DNA from: Zelopaecilomyces penicillatus
Taxonomy: Eukaryota; Ascomycota; Sordariomycetes; Hypocreales; Pseudodiploosporaceae
NCBI GenBank assembly: GCA_005765155.1
Contig: VCCP01000005.1
Span: 248,001 to 312,000, forward strand
Direction: 5' to 3'
DNA: 64,000 bases
Part shown: piece by piece, positions 1-11,767 of the stretch
Layout of the letters: every line of letters starts with the position of its first letter
How positions within the stretch are numbered: position 1 is the stretch's first letter
The notes under the pieces: model-generated
Databases searched by the model: none
The model's input: the letters and a program-made list of their open reading frames with translations, nothing else
Told to the model about the DNA's origin: nothing
Translations under genes and position numbers: made by a program

Positions 1-1216
1 AGCTGATAGCCTTCTAAACCTTCCAGAAGGGTTCCCAATGCGGGGTTTGATCATGTTAAATGGACTTAGTTTAATAGCATCAGCCACTGTGCATTGAAAG
101 AGTTAAACAATGTTTTGACTTTAGACAGAACAGCCTTGTATAGTGGCTAAGTTTCCTCGTGATGCTGTGAAGCTTTCGTCGATCGTAGGAAAGTTTGGTA
201 ACTTTTGGGACCAACAACCTCTTGGAAATCAAATCCCGCATCAGTCCATTGATGTTGCATCTCATGTTGAGCATCTTTACCATGGTAAAAAGTGAGGCTG
301 CAGAGCGGGAACAGTGTCCAATCTGGATGCTCTGGCAAATTTCTAGGCCCAACATCGTATTGAACAACCCTTGACAGGGCTTGGCCTTATTATTTCCAAC
401 GTTTAAGATGGCCCCATAGATGCATGTGGAAAAGCGGCGGCTACTGATTGGATACCCGGGAATAAATACCCCGAAAGCCATGCCCCCCAGGGAATGATGG
501 CCAAGACCAATAGCATCAATGCGCAGAATGCACTGACGGGAAGTAACAGGAGGACTTGGAGCTGTACTACTAGTAGTCTGCAAGGCTTTTGAGCAGTTTT
601 CCTTTCATCTTGTTAGTTGTGCACTCGTGACTTGAAATGAGCCCGTTATGTTGGAGCCTTGATAATTACCGCATATCTCTTTTTAGGCGGAACTGGTAAG
701 AGGTATGGCAGCAAGATATTCCTTGTAATGATACAGCCGTCGCTTCTGATGGATGTGTTAGTCTGCCTTAGATGAACATTTGGCCACGGGGCAGCGGAGA
801 GTGAGGCCTGTTCATTCTGACAAGACTGATGAAAAAGGGAACTAAGACCTTGGGAATTGGGAAAAGGCAATTTGCTTACACGGTCCTTGCATACGGAATA
901 CGCGGAAGTGAATGAACGTGTCTACACAAACCTGAGCTATGCTAATGTATGACGGCATACCGAGGCTTGTGTCCTATCGCTTGGTTCTTTGAGAAAGCAA
1001 ACAGCTCTGACTCACAGAATCACAGCTGGAGTAATAAACGCCTCAAGTCTTACACTAGTGCCCTACCACCTCTCATCTGCTTGGCAGTCTTCTTAGGCAT
1101 CACCGTAAAGTCTGTCCCTGTCTGCCTGTTTCTTGGGCTGTGCAAATAGGTACACCACTGTAATTACATTATTGGCCCGCTAGCGCATGAACCTGTCTTG
1201 CCTTCAGCCACGCCAA
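1..1216. other. Left-edge spacer, no gene supported
   Basis: Open frames occur on both strands, including a minus-strand frame of 167 codons at 80-583. None shows a recognisable domain, signal peptide or splice structure, so I see no supportable gene here. A truncated gene entering from the left edge cannot be excluded. Confidence 0.5.
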
Positions 1217-1221
1217 GCACT

Positions 1222-1490
1222 CAACAGGGTGCAAAAAAAAAACACAGCCGGGACCACCCTGAGCGACTTCAACTGATAAATTTACTGACATGTAGAAATC
1301 TCTGTAAATTTCTAGAGATCTCTAGCAATATCCAGCAATCGCTAGAAATCGCTAGCAATACCCTGAATCTCTAGCAATACCTATAAATATAGAGATCTCA
1401 GTGAAGTAAATAATTACCTACCTAGTAATACCAGGTATCTTATATATTCAGGCACTGTTGTATCAGCGGTGTTTTTTTTGCACCCTGTTG
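1222..1490. mobile_element. MITE-like element with terminal inverted repeats and 5-bp target duplication
   Basis: The left end reads CAACAGGGTGC followed by ten A and CAC. The right end reads GTG, eight T and GCACCCTGTTG, so the ends form an inverted repeat of about 22 bp. The direct repeat GCACT directly abuts both ends (1217-1221 and 1491-1495), which looks like a 5-bp target-site duplication. The 269-bp interior is AT-rich, has no long open frame, and repeats CTAGCAATA-type words between about 1310 and 1380. This is the structure of a non-autonomous DNA transposon. The superfamily is not assigned: 5 bp is not the usual 2 bp (TA) of Tc1/mariner or 8 bp of hAT elements. Confidence 0.75.
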
Positions 1491-1495
1491 GCACT

Positions 1496-1979
1496 TCAGC
1501 TGTCACTTCTTGACTAATTACCCGTGTGCTGTCTAATGTGAAATAACTACCCTATAGATTTTGTAAAATACATGGAAAATTCGTCAACAGCAACATTACT
1601 CCGTAGACAATGTTAATGTTTCTTGGCTCTAGGTATTCTCAGTTACTGTGAGAAAATTAATTGTATGTATATATATAAAAATTGTGTGAATGTTGGATTT
1701 CAATGGTGGGGAAGGCTGAGTTTGGTGACTCTTCACAATCACTTATGAATGAGATCAGATGTATGAACGAGAGACGTGCTGGTTATGAGCGACAAGCAAG
1801 ACTGCATCTACATCACAGTTCAAACAAAATGACGCAAATACACTTCATTACTAAATACTTCATATGTACCATCGCAACTCATAGATCTCATCCATAGGTC
1901 CTCCTATTTCTATGTATATATATAACCTAATAATATCCATCCATGATAATTAGCATATAAAAAGCGAGGTAGCAAGTCA
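1496..1979. other. Spacer downstream of palA
   Basis: This AT-rich spacer lies between the TIR element and the palA stop codon. It contains short TA-rich runs (around 1665-1680 and 1915-1922) and presumably the palA 3' UTR. No gene is visible. Confidence 0.5.
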
Positions 1980-4892
1980 TCAGCCAAACTTAATCCCCGA
2001 ACCGGGCTTCCAAGTCCCTCCCTGCTGCCCCTGCCCTCCAGGTCCCGGCGATGGCGCTCCAAACTTGATACCCAGCGTCGGATTCCAGACCCCGCCGGCT
2101 GGATTCGCTGAAGGCTGCACCGGCTGAGGCTGTTGGACGGTCTCGCCCGCCCACGACTGTATTGACACCTCTGCGGGACTTTGCACCGCCTGCCGGGTTG
2201 GAAGACGGGCACTTTGCTGTGGTGGATAGGTGGGTGGCGGTGGAGCTGCGTGTTGTCCGTGAACTCCTCCATGATTTGTCCCATAATGAGCTTGTTGGTT
2301 GGTGTGATAAGACGCTTCGGCGGCATCATGAGCTGATTGACCTTGGCTATGGCCAAGGCTGAGATTTGACAGTGGCGGCATGCTAATCTCCCTAGATGTT
2401 CTAGTTAGCATTTTCAAAATTTTCAACCCAGCATCAACCTGAAGTTGCAATGCTGACAGCTAAGAATCTCATCATGTACTTACTCTTCCAGCGCCCTCGC
2501 TTCCATTCTCCGCTGTGCCACCCACCCTTTGACAACGTCTCTGAAACCCTGCGCCACAATCTTGTTTAGGTCGTTGTAGAATTTCCTGCCAACCTCCAGG
2601 TTGTTGACAATCTCCTTGTACTTGAGGTATGCATTCTCCAGCTTCTGTAACACCTTTTCACGCTCACGGTTTCCTCGATCGCCCACCTGTCGCTTTTGAC
2701 CCTCAAATTCTCGATTTGCCCGTTCTACCAGTGCCAGAAGTTTGTCTTGCTCTTGCATCTCCTTGTTGATCGCTTCCAGCTCCGGCTCGTACAATTGATC
2801 GATACGCTTCTCAAAGAAATCTTCAAAATGGGCTGGAACAAGTGCCGTGGACGGGTACGTTCGCTCTAAACGGGCGGCTTCTTTGAGAATGTCTGGCTTT
2901 ATATCGTCGCGTCGCGCACTTTCTCTCAGGCTTTCCACCTTCTTTCTTCGCCGGCTCTCTAGTCGAAGCACATCATTGTACGCGCTCCGCAGCCTTCCCA
3001 AAGATCCCTTGAGCTCGTTGGACGTCTCCATTGGCCCATTGGAGGGCACATAATTCATGAGCGCCCGATCTGGCCCTGATAGAATGTGTAAAAGCTCCTC
3101 GTTTGCTGCGTACTTTTCCCGGACCACGCCGTCACTGCTGATACTACTTTGAAAATACCCTTCGATTTCGCTGGCGTGGCCCCAAAGTTTGGCGCCCTGG
3201 GGTTCGGCTTGGCTCTCTGGTCGCGACCACCTCTCCGTTCCGAATCGCCTCCGGAAGTGTTGGTCTTCATCGTCTTCTGCAGCCAATACTGACTTGCCTT
3301 CTTCAAAGATGGCCATGTCTGCTGCGCGTAGCTTGTCAATGTCGGCAAAACTCTTTTGTATTCTCCCAATTGCATCAGCCTGTCGAATCTCCTCCGCATG
3401 CTGCATTAAACTAGGTGGAAGGCCCAGTGGCTTTTCCAATGCCTGCAAGGAGCCCGGTAGGCCAAGTGAGCTGAGAAGTGTGTGGATATTCTCTGTCAGC
3501 GTTTCAAGCTCTTGAATGATGTTTTGATTGACCATTCTATCCCTGCGTTCTTCGTATATGGAAATAGCCACATGTACAGAGAAGGGTACGAGTCTAGAGA
3601 ACAGCGCAGGGCCAAACTCAGCCTTGTCACCCAAGTAGTCAAAGGGGTTCGCCACTTGAGGGGGGGTTCTCGCGACGGCCATGTTGGCCCTTTCGAGAAT
3701 CTTTAGCTCTGATTTTGGCGGGACGGGATCTGAGATGGTTAGCGTTTTTTGCCTCGGTTACTGCGGTTCAAAAGTCACCTACTTAAGAAAATCATGTCGT
3801 TATCCTTCTCAGCCCGTTTGAGATCCTCCTCCACCTTTCTTTTTAGGCCCTGCAGGTCATCGACGACTGTCTTGTTAAGATAGCCACCTTTGGTCTCCTT
3901 AATGCCCTCAGCCACACAGGCAACGGCATCATAGAGACGTGCAACTTCCTCTCCATATTTTCTCTTTTCCAAGCAATCACAGGCGGCACGATATTGAGCT
4001 GCGGCAGCGAAGTGGTGATGCTTGGCGGTCATATGATGTATCCACGCACTGCTGATCGCCTCACTGTTGACAGCAGCTTCGCCTGCCAGATTGTAAAGAT
4101 CAGAGACCCGGGCTGCTAGCTTTGCGATGGAAGCGTCTTTGTACCCATCCATGACTGCCTTTTGCCAAAAGCATTCTTGGCTCTGCGCTAGTAGGAGCTG
4201 TATGAGGGCCTCAAGTGTATGGGTGTCCATGTCCTCGGGGGGGTCCGACATTCGCAGTTCAGGCAGCACTACCTTTTGCATGTGTGAAAGTACACCCGCA
4301 GCCTGGGAGAAATAGTTGGCCGCAGTTTTTAAGCCGTCTGTGTTGTTTCTCGGTATGTTGATTGCCAATTGGGAGTACAGAGCGGCGAGATTATACAAAA
4401 TGTTCATCAGTTCGTATTTGAGATTGTTCCGCCCCATTGGCCGTTCGGTGTTGTAGCCCAGGGCTGGGTACCAAGTAAAGTCGGCACCAATCTGCCAAAC
4501 ACACCATGTTAACAAGCTATGATCATGTTGTAGGTATAATGTAGCTTTCAAGCACCGACGTGGGACGCACATCGATAGGGAACTTGCCCCCAATCCACAC
4601 AAGTTGGCCAGCATAAGCCTGAAGCTTCCTGACACCACTGGGGTGCGGCTCGCGCACGTTTATGGCATCTCGGCGCAGCGTATCAATCACTTCCAGGTCC
4701 TGCTTGAACATGTCTGGGTGCTGGTCATATTTGGTATTGATGTACTGGCGAATCGTCGAAGAGAGCGAGATGTGAGAAGATCGACGGAAAGGAAGCGACA
4801 GTATGCTGCTTGTCGTGGCGCTGTTTCGGCCATGTCAGCGTTGCACCCAGGCGCACAATGACTTGTTCAGATAATGCTGCATACTTGGACAT
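1980..4892 (-). CDS. palA: PalA/Rim20, BRO1-domain protein of the ambient-pH signalling pathway
   Basis: Five exons give 874 aa: 4885-4892, 4571-4820, 3784-4491 with its last base at 3783, 2484-3729 and 1980-2391. The 8-nt first exon (ATGTCCAA) is joined to frame by a 64-nt intron; this places the start just before the BRO1 opening, where 'LPFRRS' is seen. Residues 1 to about 390 form the BRO1 domain ('TKYDQHPDMFKQD', 'KFPIDIGADFTWYPALGYN'). A charged coiled-coil V-like domain follows. The proline- and glutamine-rich tail ends in two short repeats, 'WNPTLGIKFG' and 'WKPGSGIKFG'. In fungi PalA/Rim20 binds YPXL motifs in PacC/Rim101 and links ESCRT-III to its proteolytic activation. Length is close to the Aspergillus protein. 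The alternative, Bro1 proper, lacks the GIKFG-type tail. Confidence 0.93.
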
Positions 4893-7800
4893 TTTGAAGA
4901 TTTCTGAGTCCTTGCAGGGGCGCTGCTCGATGGGAGCTCGTACGGGAAGAGACGGCGGAGGTGCTATGATGACATGTTCGCCAACGAACGTGAAGTTTCA
5001 AGCCTCAACTTTGGTGTTTGGCGGGGCAGAAGCTAAGCCTCAGCACAGCCATAGGTGGGATAACCTAGAGGGACAACTTGGCTGGCAACATGCATGACTC
5101 AGCAGGTTGTTCACTGAACCTTCTTTCTACACCACATAGGTATTTATCATGACCCATCTAGACTCTCAAATGTTTGATAACGTAGCACAGCACCATAGAC
5201 ATGTCTAGTATTTTCCAATCATTTGGTATAAGTAAAAAACCATGCCATGCGGAAACCGGAACTAGAAGGACCCTGTGAATGACATATTGGTCTGATCTTT
5301 TTGGATTTTTTTGCTAGATTTCTTCACTCCCTTTGGCCACTAGCTCTCTCTTGATTGATCGTCATCAGAGATGACAACAGTGTGCAGCACGTGCATACTG
5401 ACAGCTGTTGATAGCACAGGCATTTATGCTTACTCTGATCGCCGTGCTAGAGCCGACCCAGCGTCTTAATGTGATCATCGAGAGAGGTTACAGTTTCCTT
5501 CCTGCTCACTTGGACCAGAATAGTGATGGACGCCAGTCGGCAGAGGCTAACCTGAATCGTCATCAAAAGCGCCTGGAAATTGATTGCCTACCTGCTGTAT
5601 TAAGAACATTACAGCGGTTAACGGCGCTTTTAGTTCCAATCACGTCAATGCATTTTGACATCTGCAGAGCCAAGCCCTTCCCTAATGAAAGACACCGCCG
5701 ATGTGGCACTTATAGCATGAGTTGGATAAATGGTCCATATGCTGACAACAACAAGCCGAGTATGATGATTATCTCTACGCGCTCCGGATGCCCCGTGAAC
5801 CACAATATGCCTGCATTATGATCTTCAGAGCAGTTATCGGCGCACCCGTCCAAGCCGTCTCCATTGCTTGACTGTCTGTGCTGATCCGCACCGGTTCTTG
5901 ATACTGATCCACTGACTCTGGCTTTCGGCAAAAGCGCCAATGACGTCGTAGGTCTAATTGGTGTCGCTGCAGTTAAACGCCCAACAGGGGGGCAGTCCAA
6001 TCAATCACCTTTTGCTCTCTCTTATTATAACTGGTGCTTATTTGCCGTGCGTGTGGTCCCTTGTCCGGATCGAGCATGAGGGCGAGTTGAGACAGGCTTA
6101 TTGCGTGATGCTGCAACCTGCGAGGGCAGCCTACGCCAACGCGGGCACAAATGCAATGGCATCGCTGGTGAACACTTCCAGCATTTTAATGGTAGAAGAA
6201 TTGGGCGACGCAATTTGCTGATGCAATTTAATACTCATTTTACCTACCTCCTCCCCCCATCAGTCTGCGACGAGAGATCGACGGGGCGGCGGGGCCGACG
6301 CTCCCTTGCTACATGTAGATGGCCGCCCCTCCTGGTTCAACCGATGCTTGCGTTTGAGCAATCAGGAGCGGCTGCCACCCATCTTCAGCCTGTGCCCGCT
6401 GGAGAGATGTGGGATGAGAGATGCGACGCGCCTCTTGCCCTGCTGGGAAGGCAAAAGAAGGCTCAAGCAGAAACGACGCAGTTTACATCAGCCATGCTGA
6501 CAGCTCGTCGTGCTGAGAGAAGGATCGACATCGGCAGTTGGGGGTACTAGTACGGCCACAATTCGACGGTGTAGGGAATTGCTCGCCTCCTGAATTGGAA
6601 AAGAAGTGACGAATTCTATCCCCCACACTCATCTCGCGTCTTCGAGACCTATTCCTGTCCCTTCTATGGGTCTGCTAATTGCGTGTCCATGTGTTAGTTC
6701 TATCCTGCAAGACTGTGCTGCACTAGACTAAGAGAGAGATGCTTTTTGGGACTGCAGCAAAGAGAACAGGCTTTCGCACCTTGAAACAAGAGGCACGGAC
6801 ATGTTGGCTGCTGAGATTGCAGTATCCTAGATTATTAGGAGGAAGCAAACAAACAAACATGGGAGGCTACCTACCTACAATAAGTTCTTCACGGGCCGTG
6901 ATGCAGTTGGGTCTTGTAGGAGAGCTGGTGCAGTGGTGGCTTGGCCAGGGTGCAATCTTGGCTTTTTCTTGGCTCATATCTTTATTTCAGACTGGCGGCC
7001 CCTGACTGATAACGGGCTGATAGCGCACTGCACAGTACGTAGTATTCACCACCAAATCTGCCACTGATGACGACACACAGGCTTCTTTGGGCCTTTTGAC
7101 TCGCTTCCTGTGGGCCAAACTCGAGATAAAGCATGTTATTCCGGCGGGCTTTCACTCTTGCCCACTGACCAAAGAGACATGACAACTAAACACCCAACTT
7201 GAATACTGATAATTATTGTTATGTGTTAATATGACTTTAATTGGATATGCAGGAGGCGTCGTTGAGTACCTCCTAACGACCTTCAATCCTCTAAGTTGAA
7301 GTGAGGCCCCTACTGATGATAAGCAGTTGGAGCACTACCTACAGTGAGTGTACAGTGCATGTGTTCTCATCAACGACCCCTGTAGACGCTAAATAGACGG
7401 TACCCGCAGCCCCTGCCCATCATGTCTAGACTGGGCCCAGCTCCGAGGGGTCGCCTACAGTTCACGGCATAAAGGTGGATGGCTACAGGTGATGAATGCC
7501 CTGTACAGGAGGTGCATGTCGATTGATATGGCTGCAAATGGCGGGATCGGCCCTGTTGATTGGCGATCAGTCCCCCATGCGCACTAAGTTCTAGCCAATG
7601 GAAGGGATCTGTGACTGGAGATTCCTTTGATGAACCATGAACCTCCGAATCCTCAGCTATGGAAGAGGAGGAGGAGGAGGAGGCACGGACATGCAAGCAG
7701 AGGAAAAGGGTTCCATTTCTCGCTTCAACTTGATAGTCTTTTCGTTGGGTGTTCGTTCTCTCATGGATTGGCATTGCAGGTGTTGATCAATCTACTTGAT

Positions 7801-8349
7801 GCCGGCCGGCTGTCCTTTGACCTCCTCTCTTCAACATCCTCCTCCTTCCCCTCCTCCACTCACCATCTTCTCACCATAACCAATCTTTCTCTTCTCCTCC
7901 CACCTCTCCTTCTCTTCCCTTTCATCTCTTCCTTCGCACCTAAACCACCATATTGGTAGCGTGTTGTACGCGCCACCCCTCTTCCATCAGCGCAAGTTTG
8001 TTGGCCGCCTGTGTCTTCGTTGCCCTTGGTCTTACCCTCCCTTCACTTTCCTTTAATTGCCTTGCCCTCATCTCCGTTACTCTTTGGGCATCGAGTCCCA
8101 ACGTCACACTCACTCAGTCACTCCCTTAACAGCAACGTTTGTTTGCATAACTTCACCTCTTGCACTTTTGTTGCGCGGCTTTTGTCTCTCGCTCCTTCTT
8201 TGACCCCTCTGCGTCATACCATCCAACCGACGTCTGTACTCACTGTCCTTCTTCGATTCTTGCACGACTTGACTGCGGCCTGAACCTACCCGAGAGACTG
8301 TGGCTAGAAGAAACCATCATCACCAACCTGCAGCCCGCCGCGACATATC
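4893..8349. other. Long spacer between divergent palA and GT31 genes
   Basis: About 3.4 kb separates the palA start from the GT31 start. Several open frames of 60-150 codons exist on both strands, but none has a recognisable domain and they overlap each other freely. The right half contains a GAG/GGA triplet run (about 7665-7683) and a pyrimidine-rich tract (7816-7945) typical of fungal promoters and leaders. It probably holds the two promoters and a long 5' leader of the GT31 gene. Confidence 0.5.
7816..7945 (+). promoter_or_regulatory. Pyrimidine-rich promoter/leader tract of the GT31 gene
   Basis: This is a nearly continuous C/T tract (CTCCTCTCTTC, TTCTCTTCTCCTCCC and similar) about 400 bp upstream of the GT31 start. 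CT-rich tracts near transcription starts are common in highly expressed filamentous-fungal genes. The role here is inferred from position and composition only. Confidence 0.4.
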
Positions 8350-10050
8350 ATGGGAGTCAGCCTGCTAGGCCCTAAGCGTGTTTTCACCATGAGGAGCCCA
8401 GTTGGTAGAGCTCTTCTGGCCGCTGCGTGCGTGTTGTTCATCATTGTGGCCTCATTGCGAACCGATACCCTTCAAGCGCGTTCCAGAATTCTGCAGCACT
8501 CTGGCATGAAGTCGACATCTGCAGCTCCCGCAAATCAGCAGCCCCTCAACAACATTCAAAAAGACCAGGAGTCTCCCGAATCAGACCCCCCCGCCTCACC
8601 GGTCTCCAAGCTCCCCAATGTCGGCGATGATTTCCAACCAAGTCCCGAGATTGTGATGAACTGCGACGCCGATATTCCTCGCCTTACAGAAATCAAGAAG
8701 CGCTATGAACTCAACGATCGATTCCAGTACATGAAGCGATACATTCGCTTCAATCGCACCGAGGGCCTTGAACGCAAACGTATGACGAAGCTCCCCCAAA
8801 ACCTGCTCCCCTCAAGCTTCCGAACCGTCGACTTGGCCAAGCACAATGCCGGTGGAGATGTCTGTGCAGATACTCTCGACGTCCAGGTGCCGGCTTCGGG
8901 ACTCCCTCGGACTGTCAATGCCTCTGATTTCTTGTTTGGTGTGTCAACTACTTACAAGCGCTTCATGGACCCGGAGACGACTCCCGTGAACGAATGGGTC
9001 TTTTGGCTTACCGACAACCGTGGCAAGTCTAATGGCGGAAAATTGCTACTCATGCTGCTCGATGCGACAGATGAGGAACTTCAAGAGGTGGCCAATCTTC
9101 TGGGCGATGTAGGCATTGACGTGGATGTCTACCATTCCGACTCGTCTGTTGAGATGGCCGTCCGATACCTGACTCTCGTGCCGACTCTCTACACTCATCC
9201 GGATGCCCACAGCAAGAAATGGTTGGTGACGTGCGACGATGATACTTTTTTCCCTAGCATGCACGGCCTCATAGAGAAACTGGCAACCTTTGACCACACA
9301 ATCGACATGTATGTGGGCACACTGTCTGAGGATGTGGGCGCCCTGGAGCGCCATGGCTCGCAAGCATTCGGCGGTGCAGGCGTTTTTCTTTCGCTTCCCA
9401 TGGCTGAGAAAATTACGGAAAAATTCGAGAGCTGCACCAGCGAACAGAAGATCCTTGAAGCTAATTCCGGATGGGGTCCTCAGGGCGACATCTTGCTTCG
9501 CAAATGCATCTACGAAAATACAGAAGCTCGCCTCACTTCCGTGTGGGATCTGTGGCAGCTCGACATCCTTGGCGAGCCAAGTGGCTTTTACGAATGGGGC
9601 ATCAAGCCGTTGTCCCTCCATCACTATCGCGGTGGTGGTTGGCACAAGGCCAAGCCGGGTCAGTTCACCAAGATTGCTCACACATGTGGCGAGGATTGCA
9701 CCTTGATGCGGTTCCAGACAGCCGACGACTTTGTGATTTCAGGTTACTCCATTGCGCACTACCCCGAGGGCATCAAGTTTGACACAAATCAAGTGGAAGG
9801 CACACTATTTGCGGCACCTGAAAACAAGGGATGGAACCTTGATTTCGTCCTGGGACCTAGTCGACCATCGTTACTCAAGACTGGTCGGAAGATTTCGTGG
9901 GACATGCAAGAATCCGAGCTGCAGTCGGACGGCTCTGTGCTGCAAACATATACACGCCGAAAGGACGATCAGCGCTGGGTCCATACCGACGGATCGCCTA
10001 TGAGCAACATTGATGGTGTTATTGAGCTGGTCTGGATTCCTGCGGTATGA
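8350..10050 (+). CDS. GT31 (fringe-like) glycosyltransferase, type II membrane protein
   Basis: An uninterrupted frame of 566 aa. A short basic N-terminus is followed by one hydrophobic segment at about residues 20-36, then a proline- and serine-rich stem, the layout of a Golgi type II membrane enzyme. The catalytic part carries a DxD-type metal/nucleotide-sugar site, 'TCDDDTFF' (Asp296-298), and later 'GGAGVFLSLPMAEKI' and 'GWGPQGDILLRKC', as in fringe-like GT31/DUF604 proteins of fungi. The likely activity is transfer of a sugar from a nucleotide sugar to a glycoconjugate; acceptor and linkage cannot be read from sequence. An in-frame ATG at 8386 (residue 13) immediately precedes the basic anchor and may be the true start. 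Confidence 0.85.
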   Translation: MGVSLLGPKRVFTMRSPVGRALLAAACVLFIIVASLRTDTLQARSRILQHSGMKSTSAAPANQQPLNNIQKDQESPESDPPASPVSKLPNVGDDFQPSPEIVMNCDADIPRLTEIKKRYELNDRFQYMKRYIRFNRTEGLERKRMTKLPQNLLPSSFRTVDLAKHNAGGDVCADTLDVQVPASGLPRTVNASDFLFGVSTTYKRFMDPETTPVNEWVFWLTDNRGKSNGGKLLLMLLDATDEELQEVANLLGDVGIDVDVYHSDSSVEMAVRYLTLVPTLYTHPDAHSKKWLVTCDDDTFFPSMHGLIEKLATFDHTIDMYVGTLSEDVGALERHGSQAFGGAGVFLSLPMAEKITEKFESCTSEQKILEANSGWGPQGDILLRKCIYENTEARLTSVWDLWQLDILGEPSGFYEWGIKPLSLHHYRGGGWHKAKPGQFTKIAHTCGEDCTLMRFQTADDFVISGYSIAHYPEGIKFDTNQVEGTLFAAPENKGWNLDFVLGPSRPSLLKTGRKISWDMQESELQSDGSVLQTYTRRKDDQRWVHTDGSPMSNIDGVIELVWIPAV

Positions 10051-10582
10051 GTGGAAGCCGGATTTTTTTATTTCAACATACTCTGAGCGGGCTGCTCCTT
10101 GGACTTGATTGAAGTATTCCAACATGGTTGCATAACTACTGCCGACTTTCTAAACCACCTGCTACGCATTCTATGGCAAAGGCGATCTTCTCGTCAACGT
10201 ATATATCTTGTTCCTGTTCGATTTATCTTCTTTGTCATCTTCCTGGGGAAGAACCTTTTCTTCAGGCGTTTCTGGAAGACCTGGGTTTCTTGTCTTTTTC
10301 TTACCAAGCTGCGCGCGACGCATTCCATTACCTAGTTGAACTGGTCGGAGTTGGGGGGATTTTCAAGTCGGATGCTTTATTTGACAATTACTTGTTTTGA
10401 TGAACATTGAGATATAGAGATGGCTGTTGTATTTTGTTCTTGGAGACGGAACTGGCTTCAGGATGTTGAAGGAACCATAGTGCGCGCTCTGGCCTAGTGC
10501 AGCGCCAGAACGCGACCTCTTTGTATTTTGTGCAAGACTAAAAATGAACTCGAATTTCTAAACTAAAGACACAAACTTATCT
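10051..10582. other. Convergent intergenic spacer
   Basis: This region lies between the ends of the GT31 gene and the solute-binding-protein gene, which converge. It should hold both 3' UTRs. No further gene is supported. Confidence 0.5.
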
Positions 10583-11767
10583 TTATATCCCATCCACCAG
10601 AGGGCTCAAGCCTTGTGCCGTTCCCAGACGATTCTCAAACCAAAGCTTCAATCTTTCCACATAGGCGCGATCGGCCATGAATGTGGCAAACGTTGTAGGG
10701 TTAGTGTTTGGCATATGCATGATATCCGGATACTTGAAGTCCTTGGGAGGTTGGGCATCCTGGCGAACGCTCCAGCCAGCAGCGTCTTGGAACTCCCGGC
10801 TCAGCAGGAAGGCATGGAAGAGTTTGGCACCCTCTGGATGCGGTGCGTCCTTGAGGATGGCGCCTCGTTGGGCCCAGCTGACGAACTGGCCGTCTGTGGG
10901 GAATCCCATGCTGACACCCTTGGGAGGTTTGATGCCCACGGCGCTGGTGAATGTTGCGGCGAGATTGTTGTCGGATTGTTGGATGAGGGTAAGGGGGGTG
11001 GCTGAGCCGCGGACCCAACGGGGGTTTTGTTTAAGGAGGGCGTCGAACCATTTGGTGCCATGAGATTTCATACTAAAGAAGACATTGTGAGTACATTTTG
11101 GGTTATTTTCAATATGTAATTGGTTTTGGTTGGGATGAGGGGAGTGGTCGATGACTTACATGAGATGAAAAGCGTAGAGAACGGCATCATCATCGTTGGG
11201 ATATGTCAAGACAATCTTATCCTTGAGCTCAGGCTTAAGAAAATCCTGAAAGGTACGAATTTCCTTCATACCCTTCAACTTCTCCGCATTCCAAAGAAGC
11301 GACCAAGAAAAGATCCTCACGCCGTACCAATGTGCCGACACTCGATCCTTGAACTCTGGATAAATCTTATCAAATCCCAACGGCGCATAACTCATCAACG
11401 CACCAGACTTAGCCCAGCGCGTGAAATCATGTGTAGTCTGGAGGATGACACTATCAACGTGGACGTTGCGGCTGGCGAGTTGGTCGTCAATGTTGCCGTC
11501 ATGATATTTGGAGAGGTCGATGGTGATGTTGAGGGTCATGCCAGGGAAGCGGGTTTCAAAGGCCTGTTTGATGGCATCACCGCGGTTGGATTCGTCGCCA
11601 CCGTGGGAACAGGTGACGAGGCCGCCTTCGGAGAGGGCGGCTTTGTAGAGGGTGTCGAGAGAGCGGGTTTCGAGTTGGGGGGATGATTTAGGGGTGTGGT
11701 TGAGTGTAAGGGCGGTAGAGGGGCTGAGGAGGAGGCCGGCGGTGGCGGCGAAAAGAGGAAGCTTCAT
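10583..11767 (-). CDS. Secreted protein resembling bacterial (iron-type) ABC solute-binding proteins
   Basis: Two exons, 11160-11767 and 10583-11072, are joined across an 87-nt intron (GTAAGT...TTTAG). They encode 365 aa. A cleavable signal peptide is clear (MKLPLFAATAGLLLSPSTA). The mature part reads like a type II periplasmic-binding-protein fold: 'LYKAALSEGGLVTCSHGGDE', 'FETRFPGMTLNI', 'LLWNAEKLKG', 'LKDKIVLTYPNDDDAVLYAF'. Bacterial homologues deliver Fe3+ or small solutes to ABC importers. Fungi have no such importer, so the protein probably acts as a secreted or cell-wall ligand binder. Ancestral transfer from bacteria is a plausible inference, but the intron and fungal signal peptide show it is long established. 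The ligand is unknown. Confidence 0.8.

Noticed and set aside
80..583. 167-codon minus-strand frame near the left edge
   Set aside because: No domain, signal peptide or splice pattern; cysteine-rich look but no hydrophobin spacing.
5408..6550. Overlapping plus-strand frames in the palA-GT31 spacer
   Set aside because: Mutually overlapping, no domains and no splice structure; treated as chance frames.
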